Positions 1 to 8,571 of a stretch of DNA of 32,351 nucleotides are shown here, in pieces. The position numbers and the translations under genes are program-made. The DNA is from an uncultured Gammaproteobacteria bacterium (GTDB taxonomy: Bacteria; Pseudomonadota; Gammaproteobacteria; Pseudomonadales; Azotimanducaceae). The notes beneath the pieces were generated by a model. It saw only the letters and a list, made by a program, of their open reading frames with translations. It was not told the DNA's origin and made no database searches. The first letter of the stretch is position 1. Each line of letters begins with the position of its first letter. The DNA is taken from NCBI GenBank assembly GCA_913045175.1, contig CAJWQG010000040.1:1-32351 (forward strand), written 5' to 3'.

Positions 1-1541
1 GGCCGATAGCCATCCCTGTCATCCAACAAGACTTCGACACTGTTATCGGATAGCTTTGCGTAAATCTCCTCAGCAACGCGACTCACCTCTTCTGATTTAT
101 GTGCGTTGATGGGAATAATCACCACATGGAAAGGCGCAATGATGGTAGGCCATACAATGCCATTCTCATCGTGATTCTGTTCGATTATTGCGCCGACCAG
201 CCTCGTCACTCCCATGCCGTAACAACCCATACTCATGACAACAGCCTCACCCTTGTCATCCAGAACAGTTGCATTCATTGCTTTGGAGTATTTGTCTCCG
301 AGCTGGAAAATATGACCCACTTCAATACCGCGCTTGAATTGAATCTCTCCCTTACCGTCCGGACTGGGGTCGCCTTCAATCACATCGCGCAGATCGCATA
401 TCAAGCCAGGCTTGGCGTCTCTATTCCAGTTAACATTAACCAGATGAAATCCGTCTTTGTTAGCACCACAGACAAAGTTCCTGAGTGCTGCAGCGCTGCG
501 GTCCACGATAATAGGCAGATCAAGCCCAACGACGCCCACTGAGCCGGGTGAGGCGTTACAGGCAGTCTTGATCTCTTTGTCGGTTGCCATCGTCAATGGA
601 GCAGTGACACCGGAAACTTTCTCAGCTTTAAGTGGGTTCAATTGATGGTCACCGCGAATTGCGAGTGCAACCAAAGCTGTATCGGTACCTTTGACGATCA
701 GAGTCTTAATCGTGCGGTCAGCTCCTACATTAAGAAATGAGGAAACCTCTTCAATGGTGCCAACATTTGGTGTCGCTTTTTCTTCCAGTGCGGCTGGCTC
801 AGTTGTTTCGTCCGGTGGTGCGAGGGCCTCAGCCATTTCGACATTGGCGGCGTACTCACTTTCCGTACTGAAGGCGATTTTGTCTTCGCCGGAATCCGCC
901 AGTACGTGGAATTCCATGGAGGCGCTACCACCAATACTGCCAGTGTCTGCCAGTACGGGGCGGAAATTGAGTTGCATCCTCTCGAGGATTCGCGAATAGG
1001 TGTGGTGCATTAACTGGTAGGTTTCTTCGAGGCTTTCATCATTTACATGGAATGAGTATGCGTCTTTCATGATGAATTCTCGTGCGCGCAGCACACCGAA
1101 CCTGGGTCTGGTTTCGTCACGGAATTTCGTCTGAATCTGGTAAAAATTAATTGGAAGTTGCTTGTGACTTTTGAGCTCGGTTTTAGCAAGATCCGTAATG
1201 ACCTCCTCGTGCGTTGGTCCGAGGCAGAAATCCCGCTGGTGTCTATCATTAAACTTAAGCAGCATCCCTTCGTCGTACTGTCCCCATCGGCCCGACTCCT
1301 GCCAGAGTTCTGCTGGTTGTACCACGGGCATCATGACTTCCAAAGCACCTGAGGCGTTCATTTCCTGTCGAATGATCCCTTCTACTTTTTGCAGGACTCT
1401 AAGACCAATCGGTAGCCAGTTATAAATTCCTGAGGCAACCTTCCGGATAAAACCTGCCCTGATCAGTAGCTGATGATTAATAATTTCAGCGTCAGCTGGA
1501 ACTTCCTTTAGGGTGGCAATGTTGTATTGGCTTGCTTTCAT
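1..1541 (-). CDS. proS: Prolyl-tRNA synthetase, bacterial type with editing domain (3' end cut by window)
   Basis: Charges tRNA-Pro with proline in the cytoplasm. Reading the minus strand from the ATG at 1541 gives 513 uninterrupted codons; about 55-60 C-terminal codons lie outside the window. The N-terminus ([20 protein letters not shown]) and the motif 2 region with [17 protein letters not shown] are typical of bacterial ProRS. A long middle segment fits the INS/YbaK-like editing domain, which hydrolyses Ala-tRNA-Pro. The visible end reads [10 protein letters not shown], where the family continues with the anticodon-binding domain. The start is chosen because it matches the conserved N-terminus and lies a short distance below a promoter-like sequence. 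The gene is transcribed alone, behind the HU-type gene and its terminator. Identification is by recalled family sequence. Confidence 0.97.
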   Translation of the reverse strand, partial: MKASQYNIATLKEVPADAEIINHQLLIRAGFIRKVASGIYNWLPIGLRVLQKVEGIIRQEMNASGALEVMMPVVQPAELWQESGRWGQYDEGMLLKFNDRHQRDFCLGPTHEEVITDLAKTELKSHKQLPINFYQIQTKFRDETRPRFGVLRAREFIMKDAYSFHVNDESLEETYQLMHHTYSRILERMQLNFRPVLADTGSIGGSASMEFHVLADSGEDKIAFSTESEYAANVEMAEALAPPDETTEPAALEEKATPNVGTIEEVSSFLNVGADRTIKTLIVKGTDTALVALAIRGDHQLNPLKAEKVSGVTAPLTMATDKEIKTACNASPGSVGVVGLDLPIIVDRSAAALRNFVCGANKDGFHLVNVNWNRDAKPGLICDLRDVIEGDPSPDGKGEIQFKRGIEVGHIFQLGDKYSKAMNATVLDDKGEAVVMSMGCYGMGVTRLVGAIIEQNHDENGIVWPTIIAPFHVVIIPINAHKSEEVSRVAEEIYAKLSDNSVEVLLDDRDGYR

Positions 1542-1563
1542 CTGTCTCGTAGCGGCTGCGCCG

Positions 1564-1606
1564 TAGTTATGAATATGTTTATAAATATAGTTATGAATAT
1601 GGTTAA
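1564..1606 (-). promoter_or_regulatory. Candidate proS promoter inside a 14-bp direct repeat
   Basis: On the minus strand there is a -35-like TTAACC (1601-1606), a 17-bp spacer and a -10-like TATAAA (1578-1583), followed by proS at 1541. The 14-mer TAGTTATGAATATG (plus-strand reading) occurs exactly twice, at 1564-1577 and 1588-1601, 24 bp apart, and the two copies flank the -10 box. The promoter is inferred from consensus only; the repeat is seen directly and could be an operator. Confidence 0.45.
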
Positions 1607-1638
1607 GAACCTATGATAGTCCGCACGACCGTGAAGGC

Positions 1639-1667
1639 AAAAAAAAGGCCGCATTGAGCGGCCTTTT
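1639..1667 (-). terminator. Rho-independent terminator of the HU-like gene
   Basis: On the minus strand a perfect 6-bp GC stem (GGCCGC / GCGGCC, loop TCAAT) is followed by a run of eight T residues. It lies 16 bp past the HU-like stop codon and ahead of proS, so it separates the two minus-strand genes. The flanking AAAA extends the stem. Confidence 0.88.
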
Positions 1668-1682
1668 CGTCGTTGTATTAAG

Positions 1683-2027
1683 CTATACAAATTCCTTCAG
1701 ACCTTTGAGTGGCAGGACTTTGACTCTCGTGCTTGCTGGTTTGGCTGCGATGTCCATAAGCTCGCCAGGACGGAAAGGATTGGGTACACCTTTGCGGGCT
1801 TTTCTTGCGGGCTTCTTCACTGTTTTGATTTTTAACAGGCCTGGAAGCGTGAATTCTCCGGCGCTGCCTTTCTTTACGTGTCTTTCAATCAACGTGGATA
1901 ATTCGTCTATCACCGCGCTAACTTGTTTTTTTGATAGATCAGTATTGTTGGCAATTTCCCCTAGAATTTGACTCTTGGTGTACTTGTCTTTTATTGCAGG
2001 TTTTTTCTTAGAGTTACTTACTGCCAT
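1683..2027 (-). CDS. HU-family (HU/IHF-like) nucleoid DNA-binding protein with basic N-terminal tail
   Basis: A 114-residue protein with a lysine-rich N-terminal tail of about 20 residues followed by a Bac_DNA_binding (HU/IHF) fold. Visible features are the helical dimerisation part (YTKSQILGEIANNTDLSKKQ), the strand segment GEFTLPGLLKI, and the DNA-minor-groove arm around GVPNPFRPGELMDIAAKPAS. It resembles the tailed HU variant that I recall from Xanthomonas and relatives more than HupA/HupB. It probably binds and bends DNA. The start at 2027 is preferred over an upstream in-frame ATG at 2060 because AAGGAAGGAAA lies just before it at normal spacing. It is a single-gene unit with its own promoter and terminator. 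It is not classical hupA, hupB or ihfA/B, so no symbol is given. Confidence 0.9.
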   Translation of the reverse strand: MAVSNSKKKPAIKDKYTKSQILGEIANNTDLSKKQVSAVIDELSTLIERHVKKGSAGEFTLPGLLKIKTVKKPARKARKGVPNPFRPGELMDIAAKPASTRVKVLPLKGLKEFV

Positions 2028-2158
2028 TCGTGTTTCCTTCCTTTTTGATGCCTTTTTCAAGGTCTAGTTATGGATGAAGTTTTTCGACTGATCGCATTTT
2101 ATGCCAAAAAAAGGAAGCACTTTTTAGTCTTGCGGAGCGCTCCTTTAACAGGCCTGCA

Positions 2159-2187
2159 TTTATATATTATTGCGGGATACCTAGCAA
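2159..2187 (-). promoter_or_regulatory. Candidate promoter of the HU-like gene
   Basis: On the minus strand TTGCTA (2182-2187) and TATAAA (2159-2164) are separated by exactly 17 bp and point at the HU-like gene, leaving a leader of about 125 nt. The leader holds a 10-bp perfect palindrome, GGAGCGCTCC (2134-2143). Consensus match only. Confidence 0.5.
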
Positions 2188-2246
2188 GCAGATGCACCGA
2201 CTTTTTGACCAACAGTAGACTCACTGCAGTAACGCACGCATAGTGG

Positions 2247-2275
2247 TTCGCGATAGTCGATGTTTACTGTATAAT
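2247..2275 (+). promoter_or_regulatory. Candidate promoter of fmdB-aspS
   Basis: A perfect -10 box TATAAT sits at 2270-2275, 37 bp before the fmdB-type start at 2312. The -35 position at 17-bp spacing (2247-2252, TTCGCG) is poor, so the -10 is the main evidence. It probably drives the zinc-ribbon gene and, past the attenuator, aspS. Confidence 0.5.
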
Positions 2276-2311
2276 TCGCGGCCCTGAACCTACAGAGGTA
2301 ATGGGTTTGCC

Positions 2312-2626
2312 ATGCCGATCTATGAATATCAATGCGAAGCATGTGGACACAAGTTGGAGAAGCTGCAAAAAATCAGTGATGAACCGCTGCGGGATTGTCC
2401 TTCATGTAAGGCATCGAAGTTGACCAAACTGGTTTCGGCGGCTGCCTTTCGCCTGAAGGGCGCGGGCTGGTATGAAACGGATTTTAAAACCGGTAAGAAG
2501 AAAAACGTCAGTCAGGGAGAAAAGTCCGGCTCGTCGGATTCCTCTTCTGACAGTTCTTCGAGTAGCTCGAGCAAGGACAGTAAAAGCAAATCCAATTCCG
2601 GAGCTTCCTCAGCAACAAATAATTAG
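2312..2626 (+). CDS. FmdB-type zinc-ribbon protein with serine-rich tail
   Basis: A 104-residue protein of the FmdB/CxxC_CxxC_SSSS putative regulatory family. It begins MPIYEYQCEACGHKLEKLQK and has two CxxC pairs (CEAC near residues 9-12 and CPSC near 29-32) that should hold one zinc ion. Residues about 72-104 are a low-complexity tail of Ser, Lys and Asp/Asn. Its function is not established; such genes often lie directly before aspS in gammaproteobacteria, as here. The ATG follows AGGTAATGGG, a reasonable ribosome site. A hairpin plus T-run overlaps its stop codon and separates it from aspS. Confidence 0.9.
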   Translation: MPIYEYQCEACGHKLEKLQKISDEPLRDCPSCKASKLTKLVSAAAFRLKGAGWYETDFKTGKKKNVSQGEKSGSSDSSSDSSSSSSSKDSKSKSNSGASSATNN

Positions 2627-2647
2627 TCCTGATGCTAGGGCTTTTTT
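2625..2647 (+). terminator. Terminator or attenuator between fmdB-type gene and aspS
   Basis: AGTCCT (2625-2630) can pair with AGGGCT (2637-2642) with one G-U pair across a 6-nt loop, followed by six T residues. The hairpin overlaps the TAG stop codon at 2624-2626, so translation to the end of the zinc-ribbon gene would disturb it. The stem is short, so termination is probably partial. Confidence 0.5.
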
Positions 2648-2694
2648 AACCTTCGCGAATTCAGTCCGAGCGTCAATAGAATAGGAATTAAAGT

Positions 2695-4464
2695 ATGCGT
2701 AGCCACTATTGTGGCCTTCTCAGAGATAGCGATATTGGACAGGATGTAGACCTGTTCGGATGGGTGCATCGCCGCCGTGATCATGGTGGCGTAATTTTCC
2801 TTGATGTTCGCGATCACGAAGGCATTATCCAGGTGGTGTTCGATCCTGACACCGAAGAGAGCTTTGAACTCGCGGATCAGGTTCGAAACGAGTACGTATT
2901 GCATATCAAAGGCAAGGTTCGAGCTCGAGATGATGAGTCGGTTAACCCGAAAATGCCTACCGGCCAGGTCGAGGTGCTGGGTAAGGAACTCATCATACTC
3001 AATGCCGCCGATACACCACCGTTTCAGTTGGATGAATACTCATCGGCCGGTGAAGACGTTAGGTTGCGTTATAGATACCTGGATCTCAGAAGACCGGAGA
3101 TGCAGGAAAAGCTTCGTGTACGCAGTCAGGTCGCCCATGAGGTGCGACGCTTTCTTGAAGCGAATGATTTTGTCGATATTGAAACACCCATACTGACAAG
3201 AGCAACGCCGGAAGGTGCGCGTGATTACCTGGTTCCTTCACGAACACAGCCAGGGAATTTCTTTGCGCTGCCTCAATCACCACAGCTGTTCAAACAATTG
3301 CTGATGATGTCCGGTTTCGATCGCTACTATCAGATTGCACGATGTTTTCGTGATGAGGATCTGCGAGCGGACCGACAACCTGAATTTACTCAAATAGATA
3401 TTGAGACAAGCTTTCTATCCGAACAGGAAATCATGGATATTTCCGAGCAACTGATTCGTCAATTGTTCCAAAGCACGATCGACGTCGATCTCGGGGAGCT
3501 GCCACTTATTTCCTATGCTGACGCAATGCAGAAATATGGTTCGGACCGACCTGATCTAAGATTTGATCTGCCGCTGGTAGACATTGCCGATCTGCTAACG
3601 GACGTAGAGTTTAAAGTGTTTAGTGGACCGGCGAATGATCCCGGGTCACGGGTCGCTGCGTTGAAACTTGAGCGGGGCGACAGGCTTAGCCGAAAGAATA
3701 TCGATGATTACACGAAGTATGTGAGCATCTATGGGGCGCGAGGCCTAGCCTATATTAGGGTGAATGACCTTAGTAAAGGTATAGAAGGTTTGCAGTCTCC
3801 TATTTTGAAGTTTCTGCCCGATGAGGTTGTTAGCGCGATTCTTGACCGAGTGGATGCAAAGGATAACGACATTATCTTCTTTGGTGCTGACCGGGCATCT
3901 GTGGTGAACGATGCACTCGGTGCATTGCGAAGCAAGCTGGCCGAAGACCTTGATCTGTATGAGCGGGACTGGGCCGCATGTTGGGTGACAGATTTCCCCA
4001 TGTTTGATTCAACCGACGATGGTGGCTGGACGGCGATACATCACCCGTTTACCGCTCCCTCCTGCGATGCTGCCTCGATGGAGGCAGACCCGGGGCAGGC
4101 TCTTTCCAGAGCATATGACATTGTCATCAACGGTCATGAGGTTGGTGGTGGTTCGATTCGTATCCATGAATCGGAAGTACAAAAAGCTGTGTTTCGAGTG
4201 CTTAAATTGTCAGATAACGAAGCAGCGATGAAGTTTGGTTTTCTATTGGATGCTCTAAAATTTGGGGCGCCACCCCACGGCGGCATTGCGATTGGTCTGG
4301 ACAGACTGATCATGTTGCTTACCGGCGCGACGGCCATACGGGACGTTATTGCATTTCCGAAGACCCAGACGGCCACCTGTCTGCTGACAGATGCGCCCGG
4401 TACGGTGGATCCCGACCAACTTCATGAATTGGGTATTATATTGAGAAAGCCGGAGACAGAGTAA
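2695..4464 (+). CDS. aspS: Aspartyl-tRNA synthetase, bacterial class IIb
   Basis: Charges tRNA with aspartate. The 589 residues match the usual length of bacterial AspRS. Domains in order are an N-terminal OB-fold anticodon-binding domain (about 1-110, [14 protein letters not shown]), the class II catalytic core with motif 2 around 210-237 ([20 protein letters not shown]), the bacterial GAD insertion (about 280-420), and motif 3 near 530-542 ([15 protein letters not shown]). The His in RDHGG is the residue found in non-discriminating enzymes such as that of Pseudomonas aeruginosa, where E. coli has Leu. If that holds, this enzyme may also charge tRNA-Asn with Asp, for amidation by GatCAB. The ATG has AGGAATT upstream. 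yebC follows after 8 bp. Confidence 0.98.
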   Translation: MRSHYCGLLRDSDIGQDVDLFGWVHRRRDHGGVIFLDVRDHEGIIQVVFDPDTEESFELADQVRNEYVLHIKGKVRARDDESVNPKMPTGQVEVLGKELIILNAADTPPFQLDEYSSAGEDVRLRYRYLDLRRPEMQEKLRVRSQVAHEVRRFLEANDFVDIETPILTRATPEGARDYLVPSRTQPGNFFALPQSPQLFKQLLMMSGFDRYYQIARCFRDEDLRADRQPEFTQIDIETSFLSEQEIMDISEQLIRQLFQSTIDVDLGELPLISYADAMQKYGSDRPDLRFDLPLVDIADLLTDVEFKVFSGPANDPGSRVAALKLERGDRLSRKNIDDYTKYVSIYGARGLAYIRVNDLSKGIEGLQSPILKFLPDEVVSAILDRVDAKDNDIIFFGADRASVVNDALGALRSKLAEDLDLYERDWAACWVTDFPMFDSTDDGGWTAIHHPFTAPSCDAASMEADPGQALSRAYDIVINGHEVGGGSIRIHESEVQKAVFRVLKLSDNEAAMKFGFLLDALKFGAPPHGGIAIGLDRLIMLLTGATAIRDVIAFPKTQTATCLLTDAPGTVDPDQLHELGIILRKPETE

Positions 4465-4472
4465 GTTCGATC

Positions 4473-5213
4473 ATGGCTGGACATAGCAAGTGGAGTAACA
4501 TCAAACATCGCAAGGCTGGCCAGGATGCCAAGCGATCAAAGGTTTTCACCAAAATCATCCGGGAACTCACTGTGGCCGCCCGCGATGGCGGGGGTAACAT
4601 AGACGATAACCCCGGGCTAAGAACCGTCGTTGAAAAAGCCAAAGCCGCGCAGATGCCAAAGGATACGATGGAGCGGGCGATCACCCGAGGTGCCGGTGGT
4701 GGTGAAGGCGCTGAGCTCGTCGCGCTGACCTATGAGGGATACGGCCCGTGTGGTGTGGCAATCTTCGTTGAAACAACGACTGACAATCGCAATAGAACGG
4801 TATCTGAAGTTCGCCATGCGTTCACTAAAGCGGGTGGGAATCTCGGTACAGATGGTAGCGTTGCCTATCTTTTCGATAAACGAGGCCAGATTGGTTTTGG
4901 CCCGGATGTCGATGAGGATGAGGTGATGGAAATCGCTATTGATGTCGGGGCTGAGGATGTCACTGTCGATGAAGATGGCAGCATCGAAGTGATAACGCTG
5001 CCAGAAGATTTTCTTGTTGTTAAGGATGCATTGGCGGATAAAGGCTTTGAGCCGCGATCAGCAGAAGTCTCTATGGTTCCCCAGACGTTAAATGACCTCG
5101 ATGTGGATACCGGCGAGAAGGTGCTTCGATTGCTTGACGCACTGGAAGATCTTGATGACGTCACGGGCGTTTATACGAATGCGAATTTCCCGGAGGAAAT
5201 TAGTAACGGGTAA
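4473..5213 (+). CDS. yebC: YebC/TACO1-family translation or transcription factor
   Basis: A 246-residue cytoplasmic protein with the invariant YebC N-terminus ([20 protein letters not shown]) and the conserved stretch around [11 protein letters not shown]. The family was first described as DNA-binding regulators; some members and mitochondrial TACO1 relieve ribosome stalling at proline-rich sequences. The C-terminal half is very acidic ([19 protein letters not shown]). The gene lies 8 bp behind aspS and before ruvC, the common gammaproteobacterial order, and is probably cotranscribed. Confidence 0.96.
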   Translation: MAGHSKWSNIKHRKAGQDAKRSKVFTKIIRELTVAARDGGGNIDDNPGLRTVVEKAKAAQMPKDTMERAITRGAGGGEGAELVALTYEGYGPCGVAIFVETTTDNRNRTVSEVRHAFTKAGGNLGTDGSVAYLFDKRGQIGFGPDVDEDEVMEIAIDVGAEDVTVDEDGSIEVITLPEDFLVVKDALADKGFEPRSAEVSMVPQTLNDLDVDTGEKVLRLLDALEDLDDVTGVYTNANFPEEISNG

Positions 5214-5224
5214 TGCGCCGATAG

Positions 5225-5255
5225 GCAGCGACAAATATGTTAAACTCGTCGCTGC
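5225..5255 (+). promoter_or_regulatory. 8-bp inverted repeat upstream of ruvC
   Basis: GCAGCGAC (5225-5232) and GTCGCTGC (5248-5255) are perfect inverted copies separated by a 15-bp AT-rich centre, ending 16 bp before the ruvC ATG. It could be an operator or an RNA hairpin in the yebC-ruvC junction. It does not fit the LexA consensus CTGT-N8-ACAG. Confidence 0.4.
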
Positions 5256-5271
5256 TTATGTAATTAACCCC

Positions 5272-5802
5272 ATGACGCTGATTATAGGAATCGACCCAGG
5301 TTCCAGGGTGACCGGCTACGGCGTAATTGCCTCAGTTGGATCTCGCCAGGACTATGTCACTAGCGGCTGTATACGGACCGCCGATAAGACGACCCTCCCG
5401 CAAAAGCTCCATGAAATCTTTACGGGTGTCTCACAGATAATCGCCGAGTATTCCCCTGATGAACTGGCAATTGAGCGCATTTTTATGGCGCGAAGCGCCG
5501 AGTCTGCGCTCAAGTTGGGGCACGCCCGAGGGGTGGCCATTGTCGCCGCGGTCAATCAGGGCATTCCGGTGTTTGAGTATGAAGCTCGTAAGGTAAAACA
5601 GGCGGTAGTCGGTAATGGCGCCGCGACGAAAGACCAGGTGCAGAATATGGTCAAGACGTTGTTGAAGTTGCCCAGTGATCCGCAAAAAGATGCCGCCGAT
5701 GCGCTGGCGATTGCGCTGACCCACATTAATACTCAATTTACCCTGGCACGAATGGACGGAGGTTCGCAAACGTTCCGTCGGGGACGGATTGTTGATCAAT
5801 AG
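5272..5802 (+). CDS. ruvC: Holliday-junction resolvase RuvC
   Basis: Endonuclease that cuts four-way junctions as a dimer together with RuvAB. From the ATG at 5272 the protein is 176 residues, the normal length. The four acidic metal ligands are present: D8 (IGIDPGSR), E68 (LAIERIF), D140 and D143 ([10 protein letters not shown]). The conserved [17 protein letters not shown] segment follows E68. The frame is open further upstream into yebC, but this ATG gives the correct family N-terminus. No good Shine-Dalgarno sequence is visible before it. ruvA starts 9 bp after the stop. Confidence 0.97.
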   Translation: MTLIIGIDPGSRVTGYGVIASVGSRQDYVTSGCIRTADKTTLPQKLHEIFTGVSQIIAEYSPDELAIERIFMARSAESALKLGHARGVAIVAAVNQGIPVFEYEARKVKQAVVGNGAATKDQVQNMVKTLLKLPSDPQKDAADALAIALTHINTQFTLARMDGGSQTFRRGRIVDQ

Positions 5803-5811
5803 GCCGCCCAG

Positions 5812-6408
5812 GTGATCGGTAGAATAAAAGGCGTTTTGCTGGAGAAGCGGATTGACCAACTCCTGGTGGATGTTGGTGGCCTTGCCTATGAGGTTGAAAT
5901 ACCGCTCACGACTTATGAGCAGTTGGGCGATGCCATGGATGTGGTTGTGCTGCAGACGCACTTTGTCGTCAGAGAGGATGCGCAGATACTGTATGGTTTC
6001 TATACGGAAAAAGAGCGGGAGTTATTCCGTGCCCTGATTAAGGTGAACGGCGTAGGCCCGAAACTGGCGCTGAGTATTCAGTCAAGTATCGATCCGGAGT
6101 CGTTCGTTCGGTGCGTTAGGGATAATGATGTGAAGGCGCTGGTAGCGCTACCTGGCATAGGTAAGAAAACAGCAGAGAGATTGATCATAGACATGCGTGA
6201 TCGTCTGCCGGATTGGGAATTACCCGGGAGTGAAATGCCTGCTGATACGCAGAACAAGGATTCGCTGGCTGATGCAGAATCTGCACTGATAGGATTAGGC
6301 TATAAACCCCAGGAAGCAACGATAGCGTTAGCAGGACTGGACGAAGAAAACGTGGAAGATCTGATTAGACAGGCACTCAAGCGCCTGGCTGGCGGAAGCA
6401 AGGGATGA
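5812..6408 (+). CDS. ruvA: Holliday-junction binding subunit RuvA
   Basis: Tetrameric protein that holds the four-way junction and loads RuvB. It has 198 residues, starting at a GTG. An N-terminal OB domain ([12 protein letters not shown], about 1-63) is followed by two helix-hairpin-helix motifs ([12 protein letters not shown] near 77-88 and [13 protein letters not shown] near 112-124) and a C-terminal RuvB-binding helical domain (about 150-198) after a flexible linker. The GTG start is required by the conserved N-terminus. ruvB begins 4 bp after the stop. Confidence 0.97.
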   Translation: MIGRIKGVLLEKRIDQLLVDVGGLAYEVEIPLTTYEQLGDAMDVVVLQTHFVVREDAQILYGFYTEKERELFRALIKVNGVGPKLALSIQSSIDPESFVRCVRDNDVKALVALPGIGKKTAERLIIDMRDRLPDWELPGSEMPADTQNKDSLADAESALIGLGYKPQEATIALAGLDEENVEDLIRQALKRLAGGSKG

Positions 6409-6412
6409 TCAA

Positions 6413-7447
6413 TTGATTGAAGAGGACAGACTGGTCGCCCCGGAGAAAACCTCTCTGGAGTCGAAACAGGATTGGGCCATCAGACCCAAGACGTTCGACG
6501 AATACATTGGGCAACCGGAAGCAAAAGAGCAGATGGGTATCGCCATTGCTGCTGCGCGCGCTCGTAAGGAGTGTCTTGATCATACGTTGATCCTCGGGCC
6601 GCCTGGCCTGGGTAAAACCACCATGGCAAACATCATCTCCAACGAGATGGGGGTGCAGATAAGCTCAACCTCCGGCCCTGTGATTGAAAGAAAGGGCGAC
6701 CTTGTCGCGCTACTGACGCAGATGGAACACGGCGATGTGCTGTTTATTGATGAGATCCATCGTCTCAATCCCGCGATTGAGGAAATTCTGTATCCGGCGA
6801 TGGAGGATTTTCAGGTAGATATCACCATAGGCGAAGGACCAGCAGCGCGATCAATCAAGTATGACCTGAACCCGTTTACCCTGGTTGGCGCAACCACAAG
6901 AACAGGTCTTTTGACGTCACCTTTGCGGGATCGTTTTGGCATAGTGCAACGACTTGAATTCTATGGGGAGAAAGACCTGGCAACGATTGTCCAACGTTCT
7001 GCGAGCATGTTGTCCGTTGATTGCAGTAGTGAGGGTGCAACGGAGATCGCGAGACGATCACGGGGAACGCCTCGCATCGCTAATCGCTGGCTGCGGCGGG
7101 TGAGGGATTTTGCCGAAGTGCGAAAGTCTGGCAAGGTCGACACCGAGGTGGCCGATGAAGCCCTGAACATGCTTAAGGTGGATGCTAACGGTTTCGACAC
7201 CATGGATCGTCGTATCCTCATGACGTTGATTCAAAAGTTTGATGGTGGTCCTGTGGGGATCGATAGCATTGCTGCAGCCATTGGTGAGGAACGCGATGCC
7301 ATTGAGGAGGTCTATGAACCATTCCTCATACAAAAGGGATTTATTATGCGTACCCCCAGGGGTCGGGTAGCAACCAAAACTGCCTATGAACATTTTGGGT
7401 TAGAGGCGCAGGCTCGCCCTGGTGATTTGTTTGACAACGATGATTGA
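6413..7447 (+). CDS. ruvB: Holliday-junction branch-migration helicase RuvB
   Basis: Hexameric AAA+ motor that drives branch migration with RuvA. It has 344 residues. The Walker A motif GPPGLGKTT is at about 62-70 and the Walker B motif FIDEIHRL at about 111-118. The arginine-finger region is [10 protein letters not shown], and the sensor 2 segment is [17 protein letters not shown] winged-helix C-terminal domain carries TPRGRVAT. The start is a TTG preceded by AAGGGATG from the end of ruvA. No SOS (LexA) box is visible anywhere in the ruvC-ruvA-ruvB stretch, so induction by DNA damage is not supported by sequence here. Confidence 0.97.
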   Translation: MIEEDRLVAPEKTSLESKQDWAIRPKTFDEYIGQPEAKEQMGIAIAAARARKECLDHTLILGPPGLGKTTMANIISNEMGVQISSTSGPVIERKGDLVALLTQMEHGDVLFIDEIHRLNPAIEEILYPAMEDFQVDITIGEGPAARSIKYDLNPFTLVGATTRTGLLTSPLRDRFGIVQRLEFYGEKDLATIVQRSASMLSVDCSSEGATEIARRSRGTPRIANRWLRRVRDFAEVRKSGKVDTEVADEALNMLKVDANGFDTMDRRILMTLIQKFDGGPVGIDSIAAAIGEERDAIEEVYEPFLIQKGFIMRTPRGRVATKTAYEHFGLEAQARPGDLFDNDD

Positions 7448-7465
7448 TAGAAGGACTAACGACAA

Positions 7466-8143
7466 TTGAACGAACCGCTTTCCATAATTGATCTAATACT
7501 TAATGCCAGTCCCGTGGTTCAGATTGTCATGGCTATTTTAATATTGGCCTCGATGGTTTCGTGGATCATGATTTTTCAGCGGGGGTTCTCGTTGGCGTCG
7601 GTACGTCGCGATGCAACCCGGTTTGAGAGCGACTTTTGGTCTGGAGAAAGAGGCCTCGGGCAACTTTATGTCGAGCTCGAAGAGTGGGGCGAAGCCCCCG
7701 TTGGTATCGAGAATATTTTCTCTTCCGGGTTTAAAGAGTTCACGCGTTCAAAACAGGAAGGCACAGACCCTGATCGGGTAATGGAGAACGTTCAACGTGC
7801 CATGCGGGTGGCTCTATCCCGGGAAGAAGAGCGTCTGGAAACCCATTTGCCATTTCTCGCGACTGTCGGTTCGACGAGTCCCTACGTTGGCTTGTTTGGC
7901 ACTGTGTGGGGGATCATGAATTCATTTCGTGGTCTCGCGACCGTTAATCAGGCATCACTGGCAGTTGTTGCTCCAGGTATTTCTGAAGCCCTGATCGCAA
8001 CGGCGATTGGCCTGTTTGCAGCCATACCGGCTGTTATTGCCTATAACCGATTCAGTGCGCAGGTTGAAGTGATCGTCAACAGATTCGAAGCGTTCACCGA
8101 AGAATTCAGTAGCATTCTTAACCGCAACATTCACGAAACCTAG
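7466..8143 (+). CDS. tolQ: Tol-Pal inner-membrane motor protein TolQ
   Basis: Forms, with TolR, the proton-driven stator that energises TolA and helps the outer membrane constrict at division. It has 225 residues of the ExbB/TolQ/MotA family. One membrane helix lies near the N-terminus (about 15-35), followed by a cytoplasmic loop and two more helices (about 133-155, THLPFLATVGSTSPYVGLFG, and 168-195, ISEALIATAIGLFAAIPAVI). The start is a TTG 11 bp after AGAAGGA. It is the first gene of tolQRAB-pal-cpoB, 18 bp behind ruvB, so it may be read from upstream promoters; no separate promoter was recognised. Confidence 0.96.
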   Translation: MNEPLSIIDLILNASPVVQIVMAILILASMVSWIMIFQRGFSLASVRRDATRFESDFWSGERGLGQLYVELEEWGEAPVGIENIFSSGFKEFTRSKQEGTDPDRVMENVQRAMRVALSREEERLETHLPFLATVGSTSPYVGLFGTVWGIMNSFRGLATVNQASLAVVAPGISEALIATAIGLFAAIPAVIAYNRFSAQVEVIVNRFEAFTEEFSSILNRNIHET

Positions 8144-8151
8144 ATCCCCTT

Positions 8152-8571
8152 ATGTCAAAGGCGAAACGTAGAAGACCGATATCGGAAATCAATGTCGTTC
8201 CTTACATTGATGTGATGTTGGTGCTGCTCGTTATATTCATGGTAGCGGCGCCACTCATGACGCAGGGTATTAAGGTGGACTTGCCAGAGGCGGCATCAGG
8301 GCCACTGGAGGTGGACGACAATGAACCTATGTTGGTGGTTTCTGTCAAAGCTGATGGTAGCTACCACATGAATTTTGGAGATGAAGAGGAGCCGGTGGCG
8401 TTGGAGCTGATAGGTGAGCGTGCCAGCAAAATTATTAGCGCTAATCTAACAATCAAAGTCCTGGTTGAAGGTGATAAATCAATTAACTATGGGGTAATCG
8501 TGAACCTGATGAACGTTCTGCAGGTGTCCGGTGCCACCAGCGTCGGTCTGATCACAGAGCCGCCAAATTGA
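8152..8571 (+). CDS. tolR: Tol-Pal stator protein TolR
   Basis: A 139-residue ExbD/TolR-family protein: a short basic cytoplasmic N-terminus (MSKAKRRRPISEINVVPYID), one membrane helix (about 18-38) carrying the proton-path aspartate D20, and a periplasmic domain. It pairs with TolQ. It starts with ATG 8 bp behind tolQ. Its TGA stop overlaps the TTG start of tolA (TTGA), which suggests translational coupling. Confidence 0.96.
   Translation: MSKAKRRRPISEINVVPYIDVMLVLLVIFMVAAPLMTQGIKVDLPEAASGPLEVDDNEPMLVVSVKADGSYHMNFGDEEEPVALELIGERASKIISANLTIKVLVEGDKSINYGVIVNLMNVLQVSGATSVGLITEPPN

Noticed and set aside
99-542. Plus-strand open frame of 147 codons
   Set aside because: It lies wholly inside proS on the opposite strand and shows no protein family signal.
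5214-5271. LexA (SOS) box before ruvC
   Set aside because: No CTGT-N8-ACAG match; only an unrelated inverted repeat is present.
5431-5961. Minus-strand open frame of 176 codons
   Set aside because: Antisense to ruvC and ruvA, both of which carry all their catalytic or structural motifs.
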